Below are positions 10,523-20,351 of a stretch of 64,000 nt of DNA, piece after piece. The DNA comes from Neodiprion pinetum (taxonomy: Eukaryota; Arthropoda; Insecta; Hymenoptera; Diprionidae): assembly GCF_021155775.2 (NCBI RefSeq), contig NC_060234.1:13319871-13383870 (forward strand). Reading direction: 5' to 3'. Position 1 is the first letter of the stretch. Each line of letters starts with the position of its first letter. Both the position numbers and the translations under genes were made by a program. The notes beneath the pieces are model-generated. The model made no database searches, was not told the DNA's origin, and saw nothing but the letters and a program-made list of their open reading frames with translations.

Positions 10523-10810
10523 TCAGTCCGGAAACAGTCGCGCAGTAGGGAGGACGTATGAAAATCGCGCTCTACAGAATTCGAGTACCCAGTTCTCTAT
10601 CTCGTTGATCCTGCGCTCCAGGTCCACTACCTGCTGAAACTCGGCCTCCAGGACTAGCGCTCCGTAGTTACTGCACTCGAGGTCTGCTACCTGGTGAAAC
10701 TCGACTTCACGGACTAGCAGACCAACATTCACTACCCATTGAACAATCCTCAAGCAGCGAGGGCGTGAGGTATCCGGTAAATCTTGTATCATCTGGTAAA
10801 ACACTGGCAA
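10523..10810 (-). CDS. short ORF containing a 60-bp tandem repeat, unknown
   Basis: A 95-codon minus-strand frame, not recognised as any family. Two adjacent 60-bp units (10611-10670 and 10671-10730) encode two 20-residue repeats, each with a core of the form EF-Q/H-QV-V/A-DLE that alternates hydrophobic and charged residues and suggests a short coiled coil. The ATG context and neighbours give no support for expression; it may be a piece of a decayed TE ORF. Confidence 0.3.
   Translation of the reverse strand: MPVFYQMIQDLPDTSRPRCLRIVQWVVNVGLLVREVEFHQVADLECSNYGALVLEAEFQQVVDLERRINEIENWVLEFCRARFSYVLPTARLFPD
10611..10730. repeat. 60-bp tandem repeat, two copies
   Basis: Units aligned at exact 60-bp offset share CTGC-CTC-AGGTC, CTACCTG-TGAAACTCG and GGACTAGC with about a dozen differences. 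Confidence 0.75.
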
Positions 10811-11566
10811 CGAGTAAGCGAGCGCAACGAGCGCACGAGCACAAAAACCAGCTTCACTAGGCAGCTGACCCCGAGCGAGCTTAGTTTGTAAAAACCGATA
10901 TTATCTTACGTATGGTAGTAAATTATTAAAGCTTGATGTTTTGTTAAAATTGTTGTTGTGGTTTGAGAAATCCTTGAAAATTCTTCAGGAAAGGAAAAAG
11001 AAGGCGTTTCAATGATCTATGCTTAGGAATGTAGTATAGATCCTTATTGCACGTAGTATGTGATCTATGACCCATCTACCTCTCCATCATACCATGTTTT
11101 CCAAATATCACCAGCTCCAGTCTCACAATCAGTTGACCAGTGAACTTCGCAGAGCAGAGCAGACCTGCTGTACTTACGATAGGGTAACGGAAATATATGT
11201 TCACAATCAGTCAATTAAACTGATCATCAAAAATCGCATTCCGGGAATATTGTGTCATACTAAAGCAACATCTACGTTTCAGAAACAATCTGTCTGTAAA
11301 TATGGAAACTGAGACTTCTGTTGATGAGTAGGTAATATAACGTATAGACGAATGAGTCGTGTGTTGTAAACACAGTAAAGATCCTGCTTTCGTTTAGTTA
11401 AAAATTGAGAAGCGTCAAAATAGTGGCCCACTTGCACATGGGTTGCCATACAATACACTGAAAGACACATCGATAATTTAAGAAAAATCTGTTATGTCTG
11501 TTATTACAAAATAGTCAGTAGTTTTGCGGATTATCGTACATGATTTGATGGGGTCAAAGTGAAGAT
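10811..11566. other. no gene seen
   Basis: Non-coding in all frames beyond short chance ORFs. A GC-skewed stretch near 10815-10880 (repeated CGAGCG) is followed by AT-rich sequence. Confidence 0.4.
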
Positions 11567-12251
11567 ATGCGCGTATTGCATATTATCCGGTTATTCACTC
11601 AAGTTTTAGAAGTCGTGATAGAATTTACACAAAAAAGATCTTCTGGCGTTCAAAATCCTGTGCGATTACCAAAAATAAATCAAAATTTAGAAATAAAATA
11701 CGTGGAAATCATGGTATGTATACGGTTTTGTAAATGCTGTGCATACAATCATGCAGAGTACTTTATTGGTATGAATTCCGGAATCAATTCGAAGGGTTCC
11801 GGAAAATGAAGTATGCATTTAAATATTGTTTCATGGCATGAGAGAATTGGGGCATTGGATTTGTGTTTACTACGATACCGAAGTATTACACGTATATGGT
11901 AGCGCTAACAAGAGAGTATTGCACGATGACCATAAGACATTTTTACATAGATTGTTGCCTTACGGTAATATACGAGTTGTGTTCGAAAAAGTTCAGCAAC
12001 AAAATAATTACTGGGATTGCGGTGTATTTTCGATAGCTTTTGCAACTTTTATCGTTCATGGTGTGAATTCTTGTGAGGTTCAGTATGATATTCCAAGGAT
12101 AAGACCGCATTTAATCAGTATGTTCAATTCAAATTGTTTAATACCGTTTCCATCGATACAAGTCACCTCGCACAGCACGATGCCGTGCAAAACCTTTTCT
12201 ATAGGTTGTAACGATATTTTAAATTCAAAGTGCCCGCGAGGTTTTGCTTGA
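11567..12251 (+). pseudogene. Ulp1/C48-type cysteine protease relic, transposon-associated
   Basis: From 11826 an open frame gives ELGHWICVYYDTEVLHVYGS, then QQQNNYWDCGVFSIAFATF. His in GHW, Gln in QQQ and Cys in DCGVF are the Ulp1/adenain-type catalytic and oxyanion residues. The catalytic Asp normally found in VYDS is Gly here. Upstream, GVQNPVRLP in the frame 11567-11809 looks like the preceding conserved block, but about 110 bp of unrelated sequence and a frame change separate the two, including an inverted TTCCGGAA pair near 11777 and 11801. Such SUMO-protease-like domains are common in insect DNA transposons, where they may process element or host SUMO proteins. The relic is not active. 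Confidence 0.62.
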
Positions 12252-13128
12252 CACAGCCATCTCGATTCAGGCGTCAAGCGGGAGAAACGGCTGAACATTT
12301 TGAACATTCTACGGGAAGACGCCAAGCCGACCAATCTTAAATTCCCCGCAAAAATTTTATACTCATTTTTAATAACAGTTTTTAATCCATTTCAACACAT
12401 CGTCATTACCAGTCAGTCTCCGTAATTACAAGAACGTGTAATTCATGATTAAACAATAAAACGAAGACACGAAGTCGAAACAATGATCAATTTCAAAACT
12501 TTCGCGCATCGCTGAGTCAGCACGAAGGAGGCTTCCACAAAACCGTAGTCTTCAACTCCATCATAAAATACTATCATCGAGACGATTATACGACGGAGCT
12601 GCGGCCAGATAATAAACAACGAGATGAGTGATTTTTAATTTATTTATGAAAATTAAACTTTTTATCATCATCCCAGACGATTTTATAACCTGACGTGTGT
12701 TAATTTCGGCGTATTTTATTTTAATTTATTTGTGAATGTTTGAATGAATGTGTAATTTTAATTATTTTGACTATGGACAGGTTTTAAAGAGGTTCTTCAT
12801 ATATTTAGTTATATTTCATCTCGATTTTATTTACATGTTATTTATATTTCATTTATATTTTATTTATATTTAATTTATTCAATTGAGAGTCAATGTCATA
12901 TTTATTATCGTTCTCGTTATATTGTTTTGTAAGCCTGTCCATCGATTTCACGTTTTTTCTTTTAATTTGACAAAAGGCTCAAATTCTTCATCGTCCCCTT
13001 ATTTATATTATTTATATCTTATTTATACATGTTTTTGATCTCCCACATCAATCCTAATAGGCAAAAACAGAAATAAAACAAACAAGTAAATACAAGGTAT
13101 TCTTAGAAAATATACTTAAGCAAAGGTT
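12252..13128. other. AT-rich non-coding DNA
   Basis: No coding frame. Low-complexity TTTAT-rich sequence occupies about 12620-12900 and 13000-13040. It may hold the 5' flank of Helitron-1, but no TC-type terminus could be fixed. Confidence 0.4.
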
Positions 13129-13628
13129 GTGAAGCGAGTCGGTAAGACGAATATTCAAGTACGTAAATCAGTGGTAGAAATAGGTTTGTCCGAAAAGAAC
13201 GTCGCTATGTATAATAAGGAGCAGAAGCAACCGAATCGATCGCTCAATACAAATACTGGGACTGATTTCCAATGTATACAAGCAAATACGAAGAAAATCA
13301 CAGGATCTATAGGAAAGGCAGACGATACACGGACGGCTACGTTACGCAACGTAAGATATAATTAAAAAAAGGCGTGCGAAAGAATTTGAAGAACAACGGG
13401 CTTACCGACTCGAAGTCGCTGCAATGTAAAAGAAACAAAAAAGAGAAACCATAAATCATCTGGAAAATACAAAGACGTCCGTGATACATAAAAAAGATGC
13501 AGATAGAACGAAAAGAAGTCGCGCAAAAGAATCTGAGGAAGAACGGGCTAACAGACACAAGGCCGCTGTAACATATAAAACGGAAATGAGGGAATCTATT
13601 TGGAAGACTCGTTTGAATAAAAGAAAAT
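13129..13628 (+). pseudogene. Helitron-1 Rep N-terminal region, piece 1
   Basis: A basic, low-complexity coding stretch in shifting frames. The clearest part is AKESEEERANRHKAAV followed by a Cys-rich start (KRKCN) just before the Gypsy-3 insertion. The RAxRxxA/EEERxxR style is typical of the N-terminus of insect Helitron Rep proteins. It is cut at 13633 by Gypsy-3 (TSD GTAAT) and resumes at 18312. Frames are broken near 13365 and 13440. Confidence 0.55.
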
Positions 13629-13633
13629 GTAAT

Positions 13634-13798
13634 TGTAGTGTTTGTGGGAAACAGGTAAACGAGTTAACACAGTGTTTACGTAGCGAAAGCTTTATTTCGA
13701 CTCTGATACCGATGTACAATCTTGGAACTTATCCCCACCTCACGAGTGCGAGGTGGGAATACGTACAGAGCACTCGTTGCTCACACGCCTATACTACA
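13634..13798 (-). repeat. Gypsy-3 3' LTR (165 bp)
   Basis: TG..CA ends. Matches 18146-18311 closely with scattered substitutions and indels, so the insertion is not brand new. On the minus strand it holds AATAAAGC, a possible polyadenylation signal. Confidence 0.9.
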
Positions 13799-13883
13799 CT
13801 CCCTTCCGCCAAATCTACAAACTATATTAAGTAAACCTATTTTACAACTATACTCGCATACATACTCATCTTCCACGGCTCGG

Positions 13884-14793
13884 CTACACGTAGCGCGAGG
13901 CTTTTTTCTCGGCGATTCTCGGCGATCGTCGCAAGGTTATTTTCCCCTCGGTTTCGCACTTTCCCCCGGTACCAGATGACGGTACGCTCACCTCGTTATC
14001 TCTACCGCACTCTCGCAGCTGATCAACGTGTCGCTTAGCGATTTGACCCGATCCAAATTCGACTTCATACGTCACTGGCCCTAATTTCTTATTAATTACC
14101 GCGTGCGTCCAAGATGGTGAGTGGGCACTAAAATTCCTTGCCCAAACTTTCTCATTGTCGTTAAACACGACTATTCTCTTCCCTCTTGAATTTCGTACTT
14201 GTCGCGCGGTCTCAAAGCCTTGTTTTATTTGGATATCTGGCCGTAGGAGGTCGAATTTGGTTCAAATTTCTCTACCTAGCATCAACTTCGCTGGCGTTTC
14301 GCCCGTTGTACAATTTATCGGTTTGTTTTCTCGCAATAAGATCTTTAGTTTCCGTTTTGAGGTCTTCACGAAGTTTTCCGCTGCGCCGTTCGATGCCGGA
14401 TGTTTTACCGCCGAGAGCGTATGTTTTATCCCTAACTTTTTAAGAAAACCGGTTAATATGCCACTCGTCAATTGTGGCCCGTTTTCGTTTACTACTTGCA
14501 AGGGGAATCCGAAACGCGAAAAAACTTCTTGAAACGCCGCAACCGTTTTTGAAGCCGTTGTTGACTTCGTAAAGAAAACTTCTGGCTATTTCGTCTTTGC
14601 GTCTATCATTAATAGGAGATTTTGTCCTTTGTGCGGTCCAGTAAAGTCCATATGGACCCTTTGCCAGGGTCGCTCCGACCATTTCCACGGATTTAATTCG
14701 CTTTTAATCGGATTATCTTTGACTACGACGCATTCGGACGCATTCATGATATGTTCTCCCTATTTCTTCAATTTCTTTGTCCATACCCGGCCA
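13884..14793 (-). pseudogene. Gypsy-3 integrase core and C-terminus, multiply frameshifted
   Basis: Split over three frames. About 14688-14580: VHMDFTGPHKG carries the first catalytic Asp. 14501-14262: VVNENGPQLTS, where the second Asp position (DNG) reads ENG, then NGAAENFVK with the catalytic Glu. 14168-13884: the C-terminal module NEKVWARNF, GPVTYEVEF, KRHVDQLREC. At least two frameshifts and one TAG in the catalytic core make it non-functional. Confidence 0.8.
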
Positions 14794-15696
14794 TCAAAAG
14801 AATGATCGAGCCGTTGCCTTCATTTTCACGATACCTGCATGCGATGCATGCAGCTCCGATAATATCGTGGTTTTCAGTTTTTCCGGAATTACTACGCGAT
14901 AGCCCCACATCAGGCAATCTTGTTCGATGTATAACTCGTCTTTCTTCGTTGCGAACTGTTTGACCTCATCTTTGATCATTCTTTCGTCTGGCCAGCCGTT
15001 CCTCAAGTATAACGTTATTTGCGACAATAATCTATCTTTTCTCGTCTCTTTTGCGATGACTTTGTGATCTAAACATGAGAATGATTCTTGTTCGACAAAG
15101 TTCATATACGTATACTCCTCTTCCTCATAATCGTCTACGGGCATTGGTAATCCTGACAACCCATCCGCACAATTCTCTTTCGATTTCACATATTCAATGT
15201 CATAGTCGAACGGGTTAAAAAAATCGGCGTATCGTTGCACTCTTCGCGCTGCCATGATTGGGATACCTTTTTTCGCGCCAAAAATTCGAACTAACGGTTG
15301 ATGATCGGTGCGTAGTACGAATTTTCCGCCGTACAAATAGCCATAGTACTTTGTTACCCCGAAAATTATCGCGCGTGCTTCCTTATCGATTGGCGCATAA
15401 TTTCGCTCACTTGGCGATAACGCTTTTGACGCATATGCTATTGGACGATCACCTTCGGGAGTTGCATGCGAAAGTATTGCCGAAAGCCCATAATCTGAGG
15501 CGTCGCATGTTAAAATTACTCGTTTTCCCGGATCGAAGTTCATCAATACTTCTGTCGATCGCAATTCTTCTTTTGCCTTTTCAAATGCCCTTTGGCATGC
15601 TTCCGTCCAGTGAAGTTGTTCCATTTTTAAGCAATCATATAACGGTTGGAATTTCGTCGTGCGGTCCTCGATAAATTTATCGTAATAATTAATCAT
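14794..15696 (-). pseudogene. Gypsy-3 RNase H and integrase zinc-finger region
   Basis: An open frame of 300 codons: RT thumb (MINYYDKFIEDRTTKFQPLY), RNase H (ILTCDASDYGLSAILSHA, PIDKEARAIIFG, LRTDHQPLVRIFG), then the tether (GLSGLPMPVD) and the first HH of the integrase finger (LHASHAGIVKMKATARSFF). A stop at 14794-14796 ends it just before the CxxC pair. RNase H removes RNA from the RNA:DNA hybrid during element replication. This is the longest intact pol block of the element. Confidence 0.87.
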
Positions 15697-15802
15697 GCCC
15701 AGAAAAGCTTGCAGCTCTTCTACATTTGTTGGTTGGGTGCCTCAACTATCGCCGCTATCTTGTCTTTGAGCGTATGTACTCTGTGTTCGTCGATCTGTAG
15801 AC

Positions 15803-16638
15803 CTAAGTACGTGATTTTTTTCTGAAAAAACTCACGCTCCGACTTTTTTTTAACTTTAACTCACACTCAGTTAATTTCTCGACGACCTCTGTCGAGTTTT
15901 TTACAATTTCCGTCATCGTTCCCGCTTTTATGATTATATCATCTAAAAAAACTGTTGCGTTTCGCATTTTCGCAAGGATTTTTTCCATTTCTCTCTGAAA
16001 GTATCCGGGCGCCGACGCTATTTCATATGCTAATTTGTTATATTGATAGAGACCCTTATGCGTATTTATCGTCAAATACTTTTTCGAGTCCTCGCTTAGC
16101 GGTACTTGCGCGTACGCTTCTTTTAGATCAATTTTCGTAAAGAATTTCCCCCTCTGTAAACTAGCTATTAGATGCTCCACCTTGGGCAAGGGGCATCTGT
16201 CGATAGCTATGTTCGGGTTTACTGTGACCTTGTAATCGCCGCATAACCTTACGGTCCCATCCGGTTTGATTGTCGGTACGACGGGTGTACCCCGATCGCT
16301 CACTTCTACTGGCCATAAGATTTTTTCCGTAACGAGTCGATCGATTTCCGGCGAAACTTTTTCCTTTAACGCGAAAGGTATTGACCCTGCTTTATGATAG
16401 ATTGGTACCGCATTTGCTCGCGTTTTAATCACAAATTTCGATTTATTATAAGTATCGAGCCCCGGGGAAAAAAACTTATGATATTTTTTAACGATTTTTT
16501 TTCGTTCGTCTCGTACCGTTTTTTCTTCTTCTGTTAACGTTTTGACTCGCTCCGAATTTGCTTTGATTTTTTGTATCGCGCTCTTTTTTTGTTAGACTTC
16601 TAGAGGCCACAAGCCTAATACGTGTAACCAGTCGCGTC
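15803..16638 (-). pseudogene. Gypsy-3 reverse transcriptase
   Basis: From 16432 the frame reads IPFALKEKVSPEIDRLV, VVPTIKPDGTVRLCGDYK, FFTKIDLKEAYAQVPL and VFLDDIIIK. The last is the catalytic motif with FLDD in place of the usual YxDD. The stretch 16433-16638 upstream contains the linker with Lys/Thr-rich low-complexity sequence and a stop. The frame breaks near 15803, after which the connection region resumes in another frame. The palm core residues are present, so lesions rather than missing domains inactivate it. Confidence 0.85.
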
Positions 16639-16893
16639 CTATAAGTGGTTTACCCGTTTTCCCGACGACGTACAATTTGTTTTCGTCGCAATCGCGCCAT
16701 ATTCGATTTTGATACCGCGTAAAATTCCCAACGGTTTACGTTTTTCCCCACTATAATAGCTCAGCGTGACTTTAGCCTCCTCCAATTCTAGTCGCGGAAA
16801 GTACTTTTCCCTATCTATTTCGCTGATTATCGAGACCGCCGACCCGTCATCTATTTCCATTTCCAACTGTTTATTTTCAATTCTTATTCCCAA
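16639..16893 (-). pseudogene. Gypsy-3 protease (retropepsin) with altered active site
   Basis: The 84-residue frame carries MEIDDGSAVSIIS, the flap-like region (YYSGEKRKPLGI) and the beginning of a C-terminal strand. The expected active-site triplet D-T/S-G reads D-D-G. Several stops separate this frame from gag (16895-16929), and the sequence continues in another frame beyond 16639 (VVGKTGKPLIGRDWL), where GRDW matches the retropepsin end. Non-functional as read. Confidence 0.7.
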
Positions 16894-16926
16894 ACACTGC
16901 GGTTCGATTTGAGAATTTTATTATTC

Positions 16927-18090
16927 CTAAACGTTATTGAAAATAAGTCGGCGACGCTCTCTGAATCGCTTTCTGTTTCGGTTACGTCCGTCTCCGCGTT
17001 CACGGTATCGACGTTCTTCGCCATTTGTTTTTTTTTTCTTTACCGGCTTGGCCCCTTTACATACCGCCTGTAGATACCCGGTCTTTCCGAAAGTCTCGCA
17101 CTGTTTGTTTAGATGCCAGCAGTTTCGTCTGTAGTGGTTCGGCTTCCCGCAGCATGAGCAGCGTGTTCGACTCGTACTCTGTTGTCGCTCCGTTCGGCCT
17201 GCCCGCGGTGTAAATCTCGTTCTCCTTTCTGTCATGTTCCTGCCTCGAAACTGTATGCGGTGAGCGTCGAAGTCATCGTTTCGCTCGCTGCTGTCCTTCT
17301 CCACGGTCTGTGGCTCCAATGTCTCGGCAGCCTTGTTTGCCCCCAAGATCGCTGTCGCTGTTTTGATTGCGACATCGAGCGTCAGATTTTCGATTTTGAA
17401 TAACGCGACTTTTATTGCCTTGTTTCGGATTCCTGTGATGAGTTGGTCCCGCAGGGCTTCGTTCTCGTCTTTGAATTTACAATTCCTTGCTAAACTGCGC
17501 AAGCCAGCTATGTACTGAGCCGCTGATTCATTTTCTTTTTGTCTTCTTTCTTGAAATTGTTGTCTCAGCACTGTTTCATTCACGTTTGGCTTTAGGTAAT
17601 TTCCCATTTTCGTTATAATATCGTTTAGATCGGTTTCCTTCGGCTTCTTTGGCGCGCATACTTTTCGGACAACACTGTACGTTTCCGCATCGATTTTTGT
17701 TAGAAAAATCGACTTTTGTTTTCCTTCGTCATCAATGTCATTTGCTTCGAAATATAGCTCGATACGTTTCACGAAGTCTTCCCAGTCGTCCGTTCCGCAT
17801 TTAAAATAGAGTTTTGCAGTATATTCTATTGCGATCTTTCTTCCTCCCGTTTCCTCTATTCGGCTCTTTACTTCGTTCACTTCACTACCGTCACTTAGCT
17901 CAGACTCATTTCCTTTTACATCTGCGATTTCTTTCCCCTTCGCCTTACTTTTGCAGTCTTTCCTTAACACTCGCCGTAAGTCTTCCAATTTGAATTCTTC
18001 ACTAGCTTCTAACCCTCTCCTTCCTAGCTCGTCGATAATTTCCTGTTTATTCAACGCTTGTATCCACGCGGTACCCCGGTTTTCCGACAT
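16927..18090 (-). CDS. Gypsy-3 gag polyprotein
   Basis: 387 codons, intact. The N-terminus (IIDELGRRGLEASEEFKLED) resembles a SAP-type helical motif, followed by a capsid-like helical region (YFEANDIDD, LRQQFQERRQKENESAAQYI, LRDQLITGI), which matches the Gypsy gag family. Near the C-terminus are two CCHC-like knuckles: CSCCGKPNHYRRNC is canonical, and CETFGKTGYLQAVC is degenerate, with Cys-Glu-Thr-Phe in place of CxxC and Tyr for His. A very basic tail ends the protein. Gag packages element RNA into particles. The start is 55 bp inside the 5' LTR border. Confidence 0.88.
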   Translation of the reverse strand: MSENRGTAWIQALNKQEIIDELGRRGLEASEEFKLEDLRRVLRKDCKSKAKGKEIADVKGNESELSDGSEVNEVKSRIEETGGRKIAIEYTAKLYFKCGTDDWEDFVKRIELYFEANDIDDEGKQKSIFLTKIDAETYSVVRKVCAPKKPKETDLNDIITKMGNYLKPNVNETVLRQQFQERRQKENESAAQYIAGLRSLARNCKFKDENEALRDQLITGIRNKAIKVALFKIENLTLDVAIKTATAILGANKAAETLEPQTVEKDSSERNDDFDAHRIQFRGRNMTERRTRFTPRAGRTERQQSTSRTRCSCCGKPNHYRRNCWHLNKQCETFGKTGYLQAVCKGAKPVKKKKTNGEERRYRERGDGRNRNRKRFRERRRLIFNNV

Positions 18091-18145
18091 CTGTTGCTTG
18101 TCTCATTTTACTTTTGTAGCCTGGTTTCGTCAAACTCGTCTCCAC

Positions 18146-18311
18146 TGTAGTGTTTGTGGTAAACAGGTAAGAAAGTTAACACAGTGTTTACGTAGCGAAA
18201 GCTTTATTTCGAATCTGATACCGGCGTTCAATCTTGGAGCTTATCCCCACCTCACGAGTGTGAGATGGGAATACGTACACAGACACTCGTTGCTCACACG
18301 CCTATACTACA
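18146..18311 (-). repeat. Gypsy-3 5' LTR (166 bp)
   Basis: Partner of the LTR at 13634-13798. It is the upstream LTR for the minus-strand gag-pol and is followed on its right by the TSD GTAAT. Confidence 0.9.
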
Positions 18312-18316
18312 GTAAT

Positions 18317-18506
18317 AGGACAGAAGGCCTGATGTTACTTCTGACAAAAAAAAAAAGGAGAATTATTCCTTCTGTGATATCTGATGGAAGGGTGTTAGAA
18401 AATCCAGATTTTATAGAAGACGAAGTGGAACTACAATATTTGGGAAAAACTAATTCACGTCAGTTTTGTAATACTAAACATTTTATTTCTGAATTATACA
18501 GTAGTA
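18317..18506 (+). pseudogene. Helitron-1 Rep N-terminal region, piece 2
   Basis: Directly follows the right TSD of Gypsy-3. One frame is open: LLTKKKRRIIPSVISDG, LENPDFIEDEVELQYLGK and QFCNTKHFISELYSS, consistent with the Cys-containing leader that precedes the Helitron_like_N domain. It is cut near 18507 by a fold-back element. About 80 residues expected before the next piece are missing, so the fold-back insertion came with a deletion. Confidence 0.55.
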
Positions 18507-19060
18507 AGAGTCTTCCAATATGTGTGACAATATCGCCAAAAAATCGCCAGAGTGGCATGGATATCGGTTCTAGGGTAAAAAAAATAAAGGGTAAAAAAAT
18601 TAATTTTTTTATACCGGAACCTCGACCGAATTTGTGTGGCTTCATTTTTTTTACCCTAGAACCGAGATCCGTGCTACTCAGGCGATTTTTTGGCGATATT
18701 GTCACATATATTGGAAGACTCTGTAATTTTTTCAGCGAAAAAAGGGTCCTTTTTGAATAAAAAAAAAAATTTCTTGCTTTTTTGGTAAAAAATCAGCGTT
18801 ACCGGAACGTAAAAACTTTTTCAAAAATTCCTCTCGAAAGCTAAGAAAGAACTACAACTTTTATGTAGAGTTATTTTTTTTCACTTACTTCAAGTTTCCG
18901 AGATATATTCATTTGAAAAAAACGACAATTTCTCAAATAATGAATTAAAGAATCTGAAAAAATTCACATAGAGTACCTTTTAGTAGTACTTTGATATAAC
19001 CAATTATGGGGCAGATCTGAGATGGTCGAAAAAAAAGTGGCCGAGTCGACGGAGAATCCT
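18507..19060. mobile_element. fold-back element FB-1, copy 1 (left arm truncated)
   Basis: Arms 18509-18575 and 18650-18721 are inverted repeats (GTCTTCCAATAT...ATATTGGAAGAC) around a short centre. The right side continues for about 340 bp to GGAGAATCCTTCATAT (19045-19060). The same right side recurs at 63055-63508 and, inverted, at 60597-61030. No coding sequence. It interrupts the Helitron-1 Rep frame. Confidence 0.75.
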
Positions 19061-19600
19061 TCATATGCGCTTTATCCAGATGTCAATGAAGCACGTCAAT
19101 ACGGTCAATTATATGTTATTGATAACGAAATCGCTACTAGAATACGTATGCAGCATCCCAGCAATAGCGATTGCTTGCCAGACTTATTAAGCGTATTAGA
19201 TAATATTATACGAACGGTCAATCCATATGCGAAGGCGTTTTATATGATGTAAGTACGAGGTGGAAGAAAAAGAAAGATTGTTGTCGAATACAACCGGTTG
19301 CCCAGCGTGTGAAGTGAGAATGTGGTTGAAGAGAGATGACAAAGTTGATGAAAATCGTTTCAACATACCAACATGTCATATAATGAAGTGGCGGTGGTGT
19401 TTATTGCTGAAGATGGAGATCCTCCAGTACAAAGAGATATATGTGTAATATTGTGTATATTCTAAAATTGACGTTTCTATAAGTATAGTAACTCTGTGTA
19501 AACATGTCGACCCTATGACATATCCTCTCATCTTTGCATCTGGTCAATCTGGATGGACGCCAAAGATGAAGCAAAATGAAGGAAAACCAGGGGCGGATTT
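19061..19600 (+). pseudogene. Helitron-1 Rep: Helitron_like_N region
   Basis: ALYPDVNEARQYGQLYVID, CLPDLLSVLDNIIRTVNPYAKAFYMM and, after stops and frame changes, VAVVFIAEDGDPP and HVDPMTYPLIFASGQSGW match in order the conserved N-terminal domain of insect Helitron Rep/helicase proteins. A TAA (19250-19252) and at least three frame changes destroy it. It ends near 19600; the HxH nuclease and helicase domains are absent here. Confidence 0.75.
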
Positions 19601-19717
19601 GATACCTTGGCTGCCCTAGGATACAGAAGATTGCTGCCCCCCTGCTCCCTGCAAAGCGCGAAAAATTGAATGAGGTATAAGAATTTAACGAAAGTAAAAA
19701 ATAATGAAAGTCTGTAA

Positions 19718-20351
19718 ATGATATTGATGAAGGAGTTCCTTCAAATTTTAGGGATTAGAAAAACTCGTACCACCGCTTTGCATCCGCAGTCTAATGGAAT
19801 GGTAGAAAGATTGAATAGGACGCTTGTTCGTTATCTTTCTTCTTTCGTTGATCAGGATCAGAAAGATTGGGATGAGTGGATTCCCTTATTTCTTTTATCG
19901 TATCGCTCTGCAATTCACGACACTACCGGTTTTTCTCCAGCTATGATGTTGACGGGTCGGGATCTTCCACTTCCGTCAGATTTAGAAAAGGGCGTCAATC
20001 CTTCCGTGGCTTCGTCTCAGGTGATTTTTAATTCCGTTTTCCGTCAAAAATTGGACGAGGTTCATGAATTTGCTAGAGAAAGAATTCGTATGGTCTCCGA
20101 TAAGACTGCGGATCGTTATGACATTAGAGCTAGAAATTTAAAATTTGAGAAGGGAGATTCCGTTTGGTTATTTCAACCTCGTCGACAACAAGGGTTGTCC
20201 CAAACTCCAGAATAATTGGGAAGGTCCTTATTTTATTGTTGACCGGATTAACGACGTTGTTTTCAGAATTAGACGTTCCCCTCGTACCAAATCCAAAGTC
20301 GTTCATCTGGATCGCTTAGCTCCTTATCAGTCAAGAGCATCGTTTCAGTAG
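19718..20351 (+). pseudogene. Gypsy-4 integrase C-terminal half
   Basis: Starts after the second catalytic Asp region: FLQILGIRKTRTTALHPQSN, GMVERLNRTL (catalytic Glu), DWDEWIPLFLLSYRS and DTTGFSPAMMLTGRDL. One frameshift near 20150 joins KFEKGDSVWLFQP to WEGPYFIVDRINDVVFRI, the GPY/F chromodomain-like module, and VVHLDRLAPY. This module is typical of the Mdg1/412 branch of Gypsy, distinct from Gypsy-1 to Gypsy-3. The upstream part is lost. The element reads on the plus strand. Confidence 0.88.

Larger units (their letters stand above)
13634..18311 (-). mobile_element. Gypsy-3: full-length Ty3/Gypsy with both LTRs, TSD GTAAT
   Basis: LTRs at 13634-13798 and 18146-18311 start TGTAGT and end ACTACA. 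The 5-bp direct repeat GTAAT lies at 13629-13633 and 18312-18316. The 4678-bp element reads on the minus strand in the order gag, protease, RT, RNase H, integrase. A purine-rich tract (GGCGGAAGGGAG on the minus strand) abuts the 3' LTR. The element sits inside the Helitron-1 Rep coding region, so it is younger than that Helitron. Coding lesions show it is inactive. Confidence 0.93.

Noticed and set aside
19022..19060. ATG at 19022 as the start of the Helitron Rep protein
   Set aside because: Bases up to 19060 are the end of FB-1 and recur at 63466-63508, so this start is created by the insertion.
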